Positions 1 through 8,028 of a DNA stretch of 8,028 nt are shown piece by piece. The DNA is from Flavobacteriales bacterium. GTDB lineage: Bacteria > Bacteroidota > Bacteroidia > Flavobacteriales_D > Crocinitomicaceae. Positions within the stretch are counted from its first letter, which is position 1. The number at the start of each line of letters is the position of its first letter. The notes below the pieces were generated by a model. The model saw nothing but the letters and a program-made list of their open reading frames with translations, was not told the origin of the DNA and did not search any database. The DNA lies in the NCBI GenBank assembly GCA_947462695.1, contig CANHQC010000082.1, positions 1 to 8,028 of the forward strand, written 5' to 3'. Position numbers and translations under genes: made by a program.

Positions 1-527
1 AAACACAACAAATAGGATTGACCAGCAACAACATTTAATGGTGGTTGATAACTTGATGGAGAACCATTTGGAGGAAGGTTGCCTGCTGCAGCCATCCCTG
101 TGTTTCCATTACAGGTACCGTTCCAGTTACACGCGACTGGTGCAAGTGAGTTTCCATTGACACCTGCACACGTCTGAGCTAGACTTGCATTAGGCATTGG
201 CCACATGATCCAATCAAAACAACCACCACCTGTTCCGATCATAGACCATTGCAAAGTACCCGTTGTCAATACGTTGATTGTAATGAATGTTGAAACCGTT
301 TCGCCAGAAAGCAAGCATCCAGCATTTATTCCTTGGGGATTTGTACTCGGATTGGAAAATGAACCTGAGGTAAAATCAACAGTATTGTAACTTGGCTGAG
401 TACCTACGATTGGAAAAGAAGGTGTGGAACATCCTGGAACTGCTAAATTGCAATTCACAGGTAACTGTTGAGCATGTAATCCTGTAAATACAACGAAAGA
501 AAAAAGAAAACTATAAATCTTAATCAT
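1..527 (-). CDS. Secreted Cys-rich beta-domain protein, N-terminal part (C-terminus beyond window)
   Basis: An open frame of 175 codons starts at the ATG at 525-527 and leaves the window without a stop. Residues 1-19 form a signal peptide: a short K-containing N-region, a Phe/Val-rich core and an LHA cleavage site followed by QQ, a common Bacteroidota pattern. The mature part is rich in Gly, Asn, Pro, Thr and Cys (C26, C33, C71, C103, C120, C133, C139, C175). From about residue 76 the pattern resembles, from memory, a beta-sandwich domain near the N-terminus of large flavobacterial surface proteins: FDWIMW (104-109), PVACNW (130-135), GNTGM (141-145) and a closing PLNVVAGQSYLL (163-174). Such proteins often end in a type IX sorting or gliding-motility C-terminal domain, but that end is not visible here. 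The gene starts 6 nt after the small exported-protein gene, so the two are probably co-transcribed. Exact function is unknown; export is well supported, the T9SS route is inference. Confidence 0.75.
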   Translation of the reverse strand, partial: MIKIYSFLFSFVVFTGLHAQQLPVNCNLAVPGCSTPSFPIVGTQPSYNTVDFTSGSFSNPSTNPQGINAGCLLSGETVSTFITINVLTTGTLQWSMIGTGGGCFDWIMWPMPNASLAQTCAGVNGNSLAPVACNWNGTCNGNTGMAAAGNLPPNGSPSSYQPPLNVVAGQSYLLC

Positions 528-533
528 GTCTCA

Positions 534-884
534 TTAATTTTCACATCCTTCAAAAGGAAATGGTTTTATAGTATCTACTCCAAAAGTTCCAATCTGCACA
601 CAACGCACAAGAGACGAATGTGAATTGAACCAGGAAGTAAATTGATCTTCAGTCAATTGATCGATACCTTTTGTAAGCACAAAAACGCGTTGGGTATTGT
701 AATCCAATCGAACATTCTTGATATATGGATTATTTTTCATTTCTACTTCCAATTGAGCCAATTCAGTTTGGTTGTTCAAATCAAGCTTACATTGTGCAAA
801 AAGCGTAGTTTCTGGTTGATCTTGTTGCGCCGAAGCGTTAGAAACAGTCAGTAAGATTAAGAGTGAAAATAAAAAGCGCTTCAT
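534..884 (-). CDS. Small exported protein, possible HMA-like (ferredoxin-like) fold, unknown function
   Basis: A 116-residue protein that I cannot assign to a named family. Residues 1-19 are a clear signal peptide (MKRF start, Leu/Ile-rich core, SNASA cleavage site followed by QQ), so the mature product is about 97 residues and periplasmic or secreted. The rest suggests beta-alpha-beta-beta-alpha-beta: strand about 27-36, amphipathic helix about 38-51, strands about 55-61 and 65-71, helix about 77-88 and strand about 92-99. This resembles heavy-metal-associated domains, but the CxxC metal site is absent; the Cys residues are C32, C95 and C114. The ATG at 884 is preferred over an in-frame ATG at 935, because only the downstream start places the signal peptide at the N-terminus and the proposed promoter would begin transcription near 936. 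A secreted beta-domain gene follows after 6 nt, suggesting joint function. The gene is real with good confidence; the fold is inference. Confidence 0.75.
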   Translation of the reverse strand: MKRFLFSLLILLTVSNASAQQDQPETTLFAQCKLDLNNQTELAQLEVEMKNNPYIKNVRLDYNTQRVFVLTKGIDQLTEDQFTSWFNSHSSLVRCVQIGTFGVDTIKPFPFEGCEN

Positions 885-942
885 TTTTTCGTAGTTTATT
901 ACATGACGTATAGCAAATGATTGAAGTTGCCTCATGTTAACT

Positions 943-974
943 CAAAATTAATGTAAATCACGCTTAAACACAAA
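943..974 (-). promoter_or_regulatory. Bacteroidota-type promoter for the two exported-protein genes
   Basis: Read on the minus strand, TTTG (974-971) is followed by 20 nt and then TAATTTTG (950-943), an exact match to the Bacteroidota consensus of -33 TTTG and -7 TAnnTTTG with normal spacing. Transcription would start near 936-939, leaving a leader of about 50 nt before the ATG at 884. The -33 box lies within the 3' arm of the preceding eno terminator. Confidence 0.6.
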
Positions 975-1002
975 AGAGGAAGACAATGCTTCCTCTTTTG
1001 TG
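969..1002 (-). terminator. Intrinsic terminator after eno
   Basis: A perfect 14-bp inverted repeat (969-982 with 989-1002) encloses a 6-nt loop, CATTGT on the minus strand. The stem has an A-rich 5' arm, a GGAAG/CTTCC core and a CTTTTG run in its 3' arm. It begins 26 nt past the eno stop and separates the carA-eno unit from the exported-protein unit. Because it is symmetrical it could act on both strands, but no convergent gene is seen. Confidence 0.85.
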
Positions 1003-1028
1003 AATTAATTAACACGTGACCACAGAAA

Positions 1029-3409
<2,381 letters not shown>

Positions 3410-3423
3410 TCAATGAATTTTGG

Positions 3424-3431
3424 CAAAGTTA
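3424..3431 (-). promoter_or_regulatory. Promoter -7 box for carA-eno
   Basis: The minus strand reads TAACTTTG, an exact TAnnTTTG match, 14 nt upstream of the carA ATG. No convincing -33 TTTG is seen at the usual distance: the nearest TTG (3446-3444) is only 12 nt upstream, so the call rests on the -7 box and position. Transcription would start near 3418-3420, leaving a leader of about 10 nt and no room for an attenuator. Confidence 0.6.
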
Positions 3432-3466
3432 GGATTTCAATTTCAATTTAGGTCTTTCAGAAATAA

Positions 3467-3496
3467 AAAAAGGGGAAACAAATGCCTCCCCTTTTT
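3467..3496 (-). terminator. Intrinsic terminator after rplQ (end of ribosomal cluster)
   Basis: A 10-bp inverted repeat (3467-3476 with 3487-3496) has four G-C pairs flanked by A/T runs. Two G-T wobble pairs could extend it to leave a CATTTG loop. On the minus strand the hairpin is followed by T-rich sequence (TTTTTATTT). It lies 21 nt after the rplQ stop and 36 nt before the carA promoter box. Confidence 0.85.
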
Positions 3497-3517
3497 CCAT
3501 AAACCTATTAACGTTCA

Positions 3518-4159
3518 TTATTTTGTTTCCTCGTCAGTAGCCTCTGCGCTATCTTCAGTTGCTTCTTCTTCTGAAGCTACATCTTCTGTTGCTGCCTCTT
3601 CAGTAACTACCTCTGTTTCCGCTACAGGTGCTTCTTCAACCACTTCTGCTGTAACTTCTACATCTTCAGCCGTTTCTTCAGCCGCTTCAGTAACCTCTAC
3701 AACTTCTGTTGCTTCTACAACTGACGTATCAGATTCTTTCTTCGCTCCACCTCTTCGAGAACGACGTGTTGTCTTCTTCGCTTTATCGTTGGTGTAAATC
3801 TCATTGAAGTCTACCAATTCAATCATACACATTTCAGCGTTATCTCCTAGTCGATATCCTGTGCGAATAATACGCGTGTATCCACCTTGACGCTCTGCGA
3901 TTTTTGGGGCGATTTCACGGAACAATTCAGTTACCATATCTTTATTCTGAAGGTAGCTAAATATTGTTCTTCTTGAGTGTGTTGAATCAGTTTTTGACTT
4001 CGTCAACAACGGTTCTACATATCCACGCAATGCTTTTGCTTTTGCAACAGTTGTATTGATGCGTTTATGCTGGATAAGTGAACACGCCATGTTTGAAAGC
4101 ATAGCCTTTCTGTGGGCTGCTTTTCTACCAAGGTTATTTACTTTATTACCGTGTCTCAT
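3518..4159 (-). CDS. rplQ: Large-subunit ribosomal protein bL17, with long acidic C-terminal tail
   Basis: A protein of the 50S subunit near the exit tunnel. The L17 core spans about residues 1-122: [20 protein letters not shown] at the start, then [19 protein letters not shown] (27-45), EPLLTKSK (49-56) and a closing [14 protein letters not shown] (105-118). The usual bacterial bL17 is about 120-130 residues; this one has 213. The extension begins with a basic linker (126-141, [14 protein letters not shown]). It is followed by 72 residues made almost only of Glu, Asp, Ala, Thr, Val and Ser (142-213), about 40% of them acidic, in irregular repeats of the type [14 protein letters not shown] and TEEAATED. 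Extended bL17 tails occur in Bacteroidota, from memory. The tail is in frame with no sign of a frameshift. The gene lies 20 nt downstream of rpoA and ends the ribosomal cluster. Confidence 0.97.
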   Translation of the reverse strand: MRHGNKVNNLGRKAAHRKAMLSNMACSLIQHKRINTTVAKAKALRGYVEPLLTKSKTDSTHSRRTIFSYLQNKDMVTELFREIAPKIAERQGGYTRIIRTGYRLGDNAEMCMIELVDFNEIYTNDKAKKTTRRSRRGGAKKESDTSVVEATEVVEVTEAAEETAEDVEVTAEVVEEAPVAETEVVTEEAATEDVASEEEATEDSAEATDEETK

Positions 4160-4179
4160 CTTATAATTCTATAGTATTC

Positions 4180-5172
4180 TTAATCTTTATCAAGTTTATA
4201 TTTTGATACATTCATACCAAAATTCAACCCTTTACTGTCTACGAGGTCTTCCAACTCTGTCAACGACTTCTTTCCGAAATTTCTAAATTTCAACAAGTCG
4301 TTTTTGTTGTAAGAAACCAAATCACCAAGTGTTTCAACATCTGCCGCTTTAAGACAATTTAGCGCACGCACTGAAAGGTCCATATCAACTAGTTTTGTTT
4401 TCAACAACTGACGCATGTGTAAAGAAGTTTCATCAAATTCTTCAGTCTCTGCTTTTACTTCACTGTCAAGCGTAATGCGCTCATCAGAAAACAACATGAA
4501 ATGATGAATAAGAATTTTCGCTGCTTCTTTCAACGCATCCTTAGGGTGAATAGAACCATCGGTTGTAATATCAAAAACCAATTTTTCATAATCGGTCTTT
4601 TGTTCAACACGGTAATTCTCAATTGCGTATTTTACGTTCTTGATTGGCGTAAAAATGGAATCAATAAATACAGTCCCAAAAGGAGCAGAAGCATTTTTGT
4701 TCTCTTCAGCCGGGACATAACCTCTACCTTTAACGATAGTGATTTCCATTTCGAGTTTAACAGTTGGTTCCATATTACAGATCACTTGATCTGAATTTAG
4801 AACTTGGAATGCAGAAGTAAATTTACCAATGTCGCCAGCAGTTAACTTGTCCTGTCCAGATACTGATATTACTACCGTTTCTGTATCTGTTCCTTCAATC
4901 TGTTGTTTAAATCGAACTTGTTTTAAGTTCAAGATTATTTCTGTGATGTCTTCTACTACACCTTTTAAGGTTGTGAATTCATGGTCCGCTCCTTCGATTC
5001 GAACAGAAGCAATTGCAAATCCTTCAAGAGATGAAAGCAAAATACGGCGCAATGAGTTACCAACAGTGATTCCGTAACCTGGTTCTAACGGTCGGAATTC
5101 AAACTGTCCGTGATGCTCATCGGACTGGATCATGATCACCTTATCCGGCTTTTGAAAATCTAAAATAGCCAT
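4180..5172 (-). CDS. rpoA: DNA-directed RNA polymerase subunit alpha
   Basis: Alpha dimerises to start assembly of core RNA polymerase and contacts promoter DNA and regulators. The 330 residues are full length. The N-terminal assembly domain (about 1-230) has the diagnostic [20 protein letters not shown] (29-48), with insert-domain motifs such as [12 protein letters not shown] (148-159). A linker of about 230-252 leads to the C-terminal domain (about 255-325) with [10 protein letters not shown] (266-275) and [14 protein letters not shown] (297-310). R269 corresponds to the UP-element-contacting arginine R265 of E. coli, so DNA contact by the C-terminal domain is probably retained. The gene lies 16 nt after rpsD and 20 nt before rplQ, as in the standard alpha operon. 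The start is the only sensible one ([10 protein letters not shown]). Confidence 0.98.
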   Translation of the reverse strand: MAILDFQKPDKVIMIQSDEHHGQFEFRPLEPGYGITVGNSLRRILLSSLEGFAIASVRIEGADHEFTTLKGVVEDITEIILNLKQVRFKQQIEGTDTETVVISVSGQDKLTAGDIGKFTSAFQVLNSDQVICNMEPTVKLEMEITIVKGRGYVPAEENKNASAPFGTVFIDSIFTPIKNVKYAIENYRVEQKTDYEKLVFDITTDGSIHPKDALKEAAKILIHHFMLFSDERITLDSEVKAETEEFDETSLHMRQLLKTKLVDMDLSVRALNCLKAADVETLGDLVSYNKNDLLKFRNFGKKSLTELEDLVDSKGLNFGMNVSKYKLDKD

Positions 5173-5188
5173 AACAATGCTTTAATTA

Positions 5189-5797
5189 TTATTTAGAATA
5201 CAATTCGACAATCAACTGTTCCTTGATGTTTTCAGGGATCATTTCTCGTGAAGGAACACTTAGCACCTTGCCTGCCATATCGGCTGAGTTCCAATCCAAC
5301 CAGTCGTATTTTTTATTAGAAGCTGTTAACGATGAAGTAATTGCTTCAAGTGATTTGGATTTCTCGCGAACTCCAACAACGTCACCTATTTTCAACGTGT
5401 AAGAAGGAATATTTACTAATTCTCCATTCACTGTAATGTGCCTGTGAGACACAAGCTGACGAGCTGCTCTTCGTGTTGGAGCAATACCCATTCTGTATAC
5501 CGTATTGTCTAAACGCGCTTCGCACAATTGCAATAAATTTTCACCCGTAATTCCTTTCATTCTGGAAGCACGCTCAAAAAGATTTGAAAATTGTCGCTCA
5601 AGAATACCATAGGTATATTTAGCTTTTTGTTTTTCTCCGAGCTGGATTGCATATTCAGATTGCTTTCCTCCTCTTCGTTTTGATGGTCCATGTTGTCCTG
5701 GGCCATACGCTCGACGATCCAATGATTTATCCGGTCCGAAGATAGGATCACGGAAACGTCGTGCAATTTTTGATTTTGGTCCTCTATATCTTGCCAT
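5189..5797 (-). CDS. rpsD: Small-subunit ribosomal protein uS4
   Basis: A primary 16S rRNA-binding protein that nucleates 30S assembly; in several bacteria it also represses translation of its own operon. The 202 residues match the family. [14 protein letters not shown] opens the N-terminal domain, followed by GPGQHG (32-37) and YGILERQF (63-70). The S4 RNA-binding domain spans about 93-153 ([37 protein letters not shown]). The end is the conserved [12 protein letters not shown] (191-202). The Cys cluster that binds zinc in some uS4 proteins is absent, and C92 is the only cysteine. The 83-nt gap between rpsK and this gene is the largest in the cluster and can form a nested hairpin ending 14 nt before the start, a plausible control site. 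Confidence 0.98.
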   Translation of the reverse strand: MARYRGPKSKIARRFRDPIFGPDKSLDRRAYGPGQHGPSKRRGGKQSEYAIQLGEKQKAKYTYGILERQFSNLFERASRMKGITGENLLQLCEARLDNTVYRMGIAPTRRAARQLVSHRHITVNGELVNIPSYTLKIGDVVGVREKSKSLEAITSSLTASNKKYDWLDWNSADMAGKVLSVPSREMIPENIKEQLIVELYSK

Positions 5798-5810
5798 TTT
5801 ACGTTTATTT

Positions 5811-5864
5811 TAGAAGAGCAATCATGAATTAAGGCTTTCCTTCGATGACTTTCACGCTCTTCTA
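5811..5864 (-). promoter_or_regulatory. Nested hairpin in the rpsK-rpsD gap, possible uS4 leader element
   Basis: In the minus-strand transcript, TAGAAGAGC (5864-5856) pairs perfectly with GCTCTTCTA (5819-5811). Inside it TCAT (5848-5845) pairs with ATGA (5825-5822), and inside that AAGG (5842-5839) pairs with CCTT (5834-5831) around an AAAG loop. The structure ends 14 nt before the rpsD ATG and has no T-run after it, so a terminator is unlikely. A regulatory or RNA-processing role is inferred from position and folding only. Confidence 0.4.
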
Positions 5865-5880
5865 GTGTTAGAAATACTAA

Positions 5881-6267
5881 TTAAACTCGTCTTCTTTTTG
5901 GTGGACGACAACCGTTGTGCGGTAGTGGAGTTACGTCAATGATTTCAGTTACTTCAATACCAGCGTTGTGTAAAGCTCTGATAGAAGATTCTCTACCTGC
6001 TCCAGGTCCTTTAACAAACACTTTTACTCTACGTAATCCGAAGTCATGTGCTTCTTTTGCAGCATCTTCAGCAGATACTTGTGCTGCGTATGGGGTGTTC
6101 TTTTTTGAACCCTTGAAGCCCATTTTTCCAGCCGACGACCAAGAGATTACTTGACCGGCGTTGTTAGTCAAAGAAATAATTACGTTGTTGAAGGTAGCTT
6201 GAATATGCGCTTCACCCGCCGCATCTACTTTGACGTTCTTCTTCTTTTTTTGATTCGACTTTGCCAT
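5881..6267 (-). CDS. rpsK: Small-subunit ribosomal protein uS11
   Basis: A platform protein of the 30S subunit near the E site, in contact with 16S rRNA and mRNA. The 128 residues are standard length. The start has a Lys-rich tail (QKKKKNVK, 6-13). The body includes [15 protein letters not shown] (21-35), [20 protein letters not shown] (44-63), [15 protein letters not shown] (85-99) and the invariant C-terminal [13 protein letters not shown] (116-128). It lies 54 nt downstream of rpsM and 83 nt upstream of rpsD, in the usual order. The ATG is preceded by an AT-only stretch rather than a Shine-Dalgarno sequence. Confidence 0.98.
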   Translation of the reverse strand: MAKSNQKKKKNVKVDAAGEAHIQATFNNVIISLTNNAGQVISWSSAGKMGFKGSKKNTPYAAQVSAEDAAKEAHDFGLRRVKVFVKGPGAGRESSIRALHNAGIEVTEIIDVTPLPHNGCRPPKRRRV

Positions 6268-6321
6268 TTATTATTTAATTAAAATACGCTAACGAGCAGT
6301 ATTACACGTTAACTCTATTTA

Positions 6322-6696
6322 TTATTTAGTCGCTTTTTTCTTATTAGCAACTGTTTTTCTTCTTCCCTTTCTCGTACGAGAATTGTTTTTAGTTCGTTGA
6401 CCACGGAGTGGTAACCCAGCACGGTGACGAATACCACGTTGACAACCAATATCCATTAATCGCTTAATGTTCAATTGGATCTCAGAACGCAATTGTCCTT
6501 CAGTTTTGATTTCGTTTATCGAATTACGAATAGCAGCCAGTTGGTCATCATTCCAATCTTGGACCTTAATGTTCTCGTCGATTCCGTTGTTTACTAAAAT
6601 TTTCTTAGACGTGCTACGTCCGATTCCGAAGATATACGTTAAACCTATAACTCCTCGTTTGTTTTTTGGTAAATCTATACCTGCAATACGTGCCAT
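6322..6696 (-). CDS. rpsM: Small-subunit ribosomal protein uS13
   Basis: A 30S head protein that forms an intersubunit bridge with the 50S and contacts P-site tRNA through its C-terminal tail. The 124 residues match the family. Features are [14 protein letters not shown] at the start, the helix-two-turn-helix region with [14 protein letters not shown] (21-34), [20 protein letters not shown] (88-107) and a Lys/Arg-rich tail to residue 124. It lies 11 nt after rpmJ. The start matches the invariant family N-terminus, and no other in-frame start makes sense. Confidence 0.98.
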   Translation of the reverse strand: MARIAGIDLPKNKRGVIGLTYIFGIGRSTSKKILVNNGIDENIKVQDWNDDQLAAIRNSINEIKTEGQLRSEIQLNIKRLMDIGCQRGIRHRAGLPLRGQRTKNNSRTRKGRRKTVANKKKATK

Positions 6697-6707
6697 ACTC
6701 TTAAAAA

Positions 6708-6824
6708 TTACCCTTGTCTTTGTTTCATTTTAGGGTTTTTCTTGTTTATCACATAAACCCTCCCTTTACGCTTAACGATCTTGCAATCTGCAGTTCGTTT
6801 TTTTACTGATGCTCTTACTTTCAT
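6708..6824 (-). CDS. rpmJ: Large-subunit ribosomal protein bL36, zinc-ligand-poor form
   Basis: A 38-residue protein, the smallest in the 50S subunit. It begins [19 protein letters not shown] and ends [12 protein letters not shown] (27-38), an unmistakable bL36. Family members that bind zinc use Cys11, Cys14, Cys27 and His33 (E. coli numbering, which aligns without gaps). Here these positions are Thr, Cys, Asn and Met, so only C14 remains and zinc binding is not expected. Placement between infA (25 nt upstream) and rpsM (11 nt downstream) is the normal position. It is short enough for ORF finders to miss. Confidence 0.96.
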   Translation of the reverse strand: MKVRASVKKRTADCKIVKRKGRVYVINKKNPKMKQRQG

Positions 6825-6849
6825 CTTTATTTAATTTTAATAGGTATAC

Positions 6850-7068
6850 CTATTTGTATCTAAATGATATTCTACCTTTAGTTAAATCATACGGTGACAT
6901 TTCAACCTTTACACGATCCCCTGGTAAAATTTTGATGTAAAACATCCTCATTTTACCTGAAATATGAGCGGTTATTATGTGACCATTTTCGAGTTCTACG
7001 CGAAACATTGCATTAGACAATGCTTCGATAATTACTCCATCCTGCTCTATTGACGACTGTTTTGCCAT
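6850..7068 (-). CDS. infA: Translation initiation factor IF-1
   Basis: Binds the ribosomal A site during initiation and works with IF2 and IF3. The 72 residues are the exact family length and form a single OB-fold. Motifs are [20 protein letters not shown] at the start, [20 protein letters not shown] (22-41), [20 protein letters not shown] (47-66) and the C-terminal ISFRYK. It begins 3 nt after the secY stop and precedes rpmJ. Neither adk nor map lies between secY and infA, unlike in several other phyla; from memory this compact arrangement is usual in Flavobacteriia. Confidence 0.98.
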   Translation of the reverse strand: MAKQSSIEQDGVIIEALSNAMFRVELENGHIITAHISGKMRMFYIKILPGDRVKVEMSPYDLTKGRISFRYK

Positions 7069-7071
7069 AAA

Positions 7072-8028
7072 TTAAAATCCTGATAATTCATTAGCGGTTC
7101 TGCGGCCTTTCACTCTAGTTCCTTCCATTAAACCATCCATGTGACGATTCAATAAATACGACTCAATTTGTTGAAGTGTATCTAACACAACACCAACCAT
7201 AATCAAAATGGAAGTACCTCCAAAGAACATTGCAAATGCATCATTTACACCAGATATTTTTGCAACCGCTGGTAAAACAGCAATAATTGCAAGAAATAAA
7301 GATCCAGGGAAAGTAATCCGAGAAACAAGTACATCAATATACTCTGCAGTTTCCTCTCCTGGCCTTACACCCGGAATAAATCCACCGCTTCGTTTAAGAT
7401 CATCAGCTATTTTTCTAGGATTGATCATAATTGCAGTATAGAAATACGTGAAAATTATGATTAATAGAGCTAACAAACCGTTGTAAGTTAAACCATAAAT
7501 ATCTCCCAACGTACGCTGTATAAAACTTGAACCTCCCTCTGCCGCTTCTCCTGCAAACAACATGACAGGAATTGTCATAATGGCTTGTGCAAAAATAATA
7601 GGCATTACTCCACTTGCATTTACCTTTATTGGCAGGTAGCTTCTTGCTCCTTGTTCGTCAACAGATCGTGCACCAACAACTCTTTTAGCTGTATTTAATG
7701 GAATTTTACGAACACCTTGAACAATCAATACAGTTCCTAACACAACAAGCATAAATGCTACGATCTCAAGAACAATCTTAATCAGGTTTCCAGAACCAAC
7801 TGCGAAACCAAACTCTGCTGTAAATGCTTCTGGAAGTCGAGCTAAAATTCCCACTGTAATAAGTAATGAAATACCATTACCAATTCCCTTGTCTGTGATT
7901 CGCTCACCTAACCATACAGCGAACATCGATCCAGCGATTAACACTAGGATTGTCTGCGTCCACCAAAATGTTGATGCATCAACTGGCATTGCTCCTTTTG
8001 ATTGCACGTAAAGCGTAAGATAGCTTGG
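7072..8028 (-). CDS. secY: Protein translocase subunit SecY, 5'-truncated by the window edge
   Basis: The central channel subunit of the SecYEG translocon in the inner membrane, which exports unfolded proteins and inserts membrane proteins. The last 318 residues are present, about 70% of a usual 440-450; the frame stays open to the right edge. An internal GTG at 8005-8007 is Val in a continuous frame (PSYLTLYVQSKG), not the true start. Fragment residues show TM4 (about 24-42), the signature WLGERITDKGIGNGISLL (39-56) running into TM5, TM6 (about 83-105), TM7 (about 140-158), TM8 (about 180-200), TM9 (about 240-255) and TM10 (about 265-285). The cytosolic loop between TM8 and TM9 has PGVRPGEETAEYID, whose Arg corresponds to the conserved R357 of E. 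coli. It ends in a basic cytosolic tail, 3 nt before infA. Confidence 0.97.
   Translation of the reverse strand, partial: PSYLTLYVQSKGAMPVDASTFWWTQTILVLIAGSMFAVWLGERITDKGIGNGISLLITVGILARLPEAFTAEFGFAVGSGNLIKIVLEIVAFMLVVLGTVLIVQGVRKIPLNTAKRVVGARSVDEQGARSYLPIKVNASGVMPIIFAQAIMTIPVMLFAGEAAEGGSSFIQRTLGDIYGLTYNGLLALLIIIFTYFYTAIMINPRKIADDLKRSGGFIPGVRPGEETAEYIDVLVSRITFPGSLFLAIIAVLPAVAKISGVNDAFAMFFGGTSILIMVGVVLDTLQQIESYLLNRHMDGLMEGTRVKGRRTANELSGF

Noticed and set aside
205..390. Plus-strand open frame of 61 codons
   Set aside because: It lies antisense to the secreted-protein gene, whose minus-strand frame has a signal peptide and a recognisable domain pattern; no promoter or family resemblance on the plus strand.
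642..854. Plus-strand open frame of 70 codons
   Set aside because: Antisense to the small exported protein, whose own frame has a clear signal peptide.
885..935. Upstream ATG at 935 extending the small exported protein by 17 residues
   Set aside because: It would bury the signal peptide behind a polar segment and lies at the predicted transcription start.
3420..3797. Plus-strand open frame coding a Ser/Val/Ala/Thr repeat protein
   Set aside because: It is the antisense shadow of the Glu/Val/Ala-rich bL17 tail and spans the rplQ terminator; the repeats only mirror the real gene.
5557..5766. Minus-strand open frame of 69 codons overlapping rpsD in another frame
   Set aside because: The overlapping uS4 frame is invariant across bacteria; the alternative product shows no family features or independent start signals.
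6290..6311. Short inverted repeat TAACG/CGTTA in the rpsM-rpsK gap
   Set aside because: Only 5 bp with a 12-nt loop in AT-rich sequence; easily expected by chance and no T-run follows.
7072..8007. GTG at 8007 as the secY start
   Set aside because: The frame continues upstream to the window edge with typical SecY sequence, so the gene is truncated by the window and not short.

Overview
The window is about 8 kb of A/T-rich bacterial chromosome in which every supported gene lies on the minus strand, so transcription runs from the right edge to the left edge. The protein types, the promoter style (-7 box TAnnTTTG), the absence of Shine-Dalgarno sequences and the order secY-infA-rpmJ-rpsM-rpsK-rpsD-rpoA-rplQ-carA-eno all point to Bacteroidota, most likely class Flavobacteriia or order Flavobacteriales (a Fluviicola/Crocinitomicaceae-like organism would fit; genus is a guess).

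Right and centre (8028 down to 3467): the tail of the spc/alpha ribosomal-protein supercluster. It runs from a 5'-truncated secY (protein-export channel) through infA (IF1), rpmJ (bL36), rpsM (uS13), rpsK (uS11), rpsD (uS4) and rpoA (RNA polymerase alpha) to rplQ (bL17). Gaps are 3 to 54 nt except for an 83-nt gap before rpsD that can fold into a nested hairpin. bL17 carries an extra, strongly acidic C-terminal tail of about 70 residues, and bL36 has lost three of the four usual zinc ligands. The cluster closes with an intrinsic terminator at 3467-3496.

Centre-left (3431 down to 969): a two-gene unit with its own promoter box just upstream of carA (carbamoyl-phosphate synthase glutaminase subunit). 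It continues into eno (enolase) through a 4-base ATGA stop/start overlap and ends at a strong hairpin terminator. carB is not present here.

Left (974 down to 1): an accessory two-gene unit. Its promoter -33 element lies within the eno terminator. It encodes a small exported protein with a predicted ferredoxin-like (HMA-like) layout but no CxxC motif. After 6 nt comes the N-terminal part of a larger Cys-rich secreted protein of the kind that Bacteroidota often export by the type IX secretion system; it runs off the left edge. This pair is the only poorly characterised part of the window. The rest is conserved core machinery, and I see no mobile element, CRISPR array, RNA gene or defence system. 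No stretch longer than about 150 bases lacks a gene.
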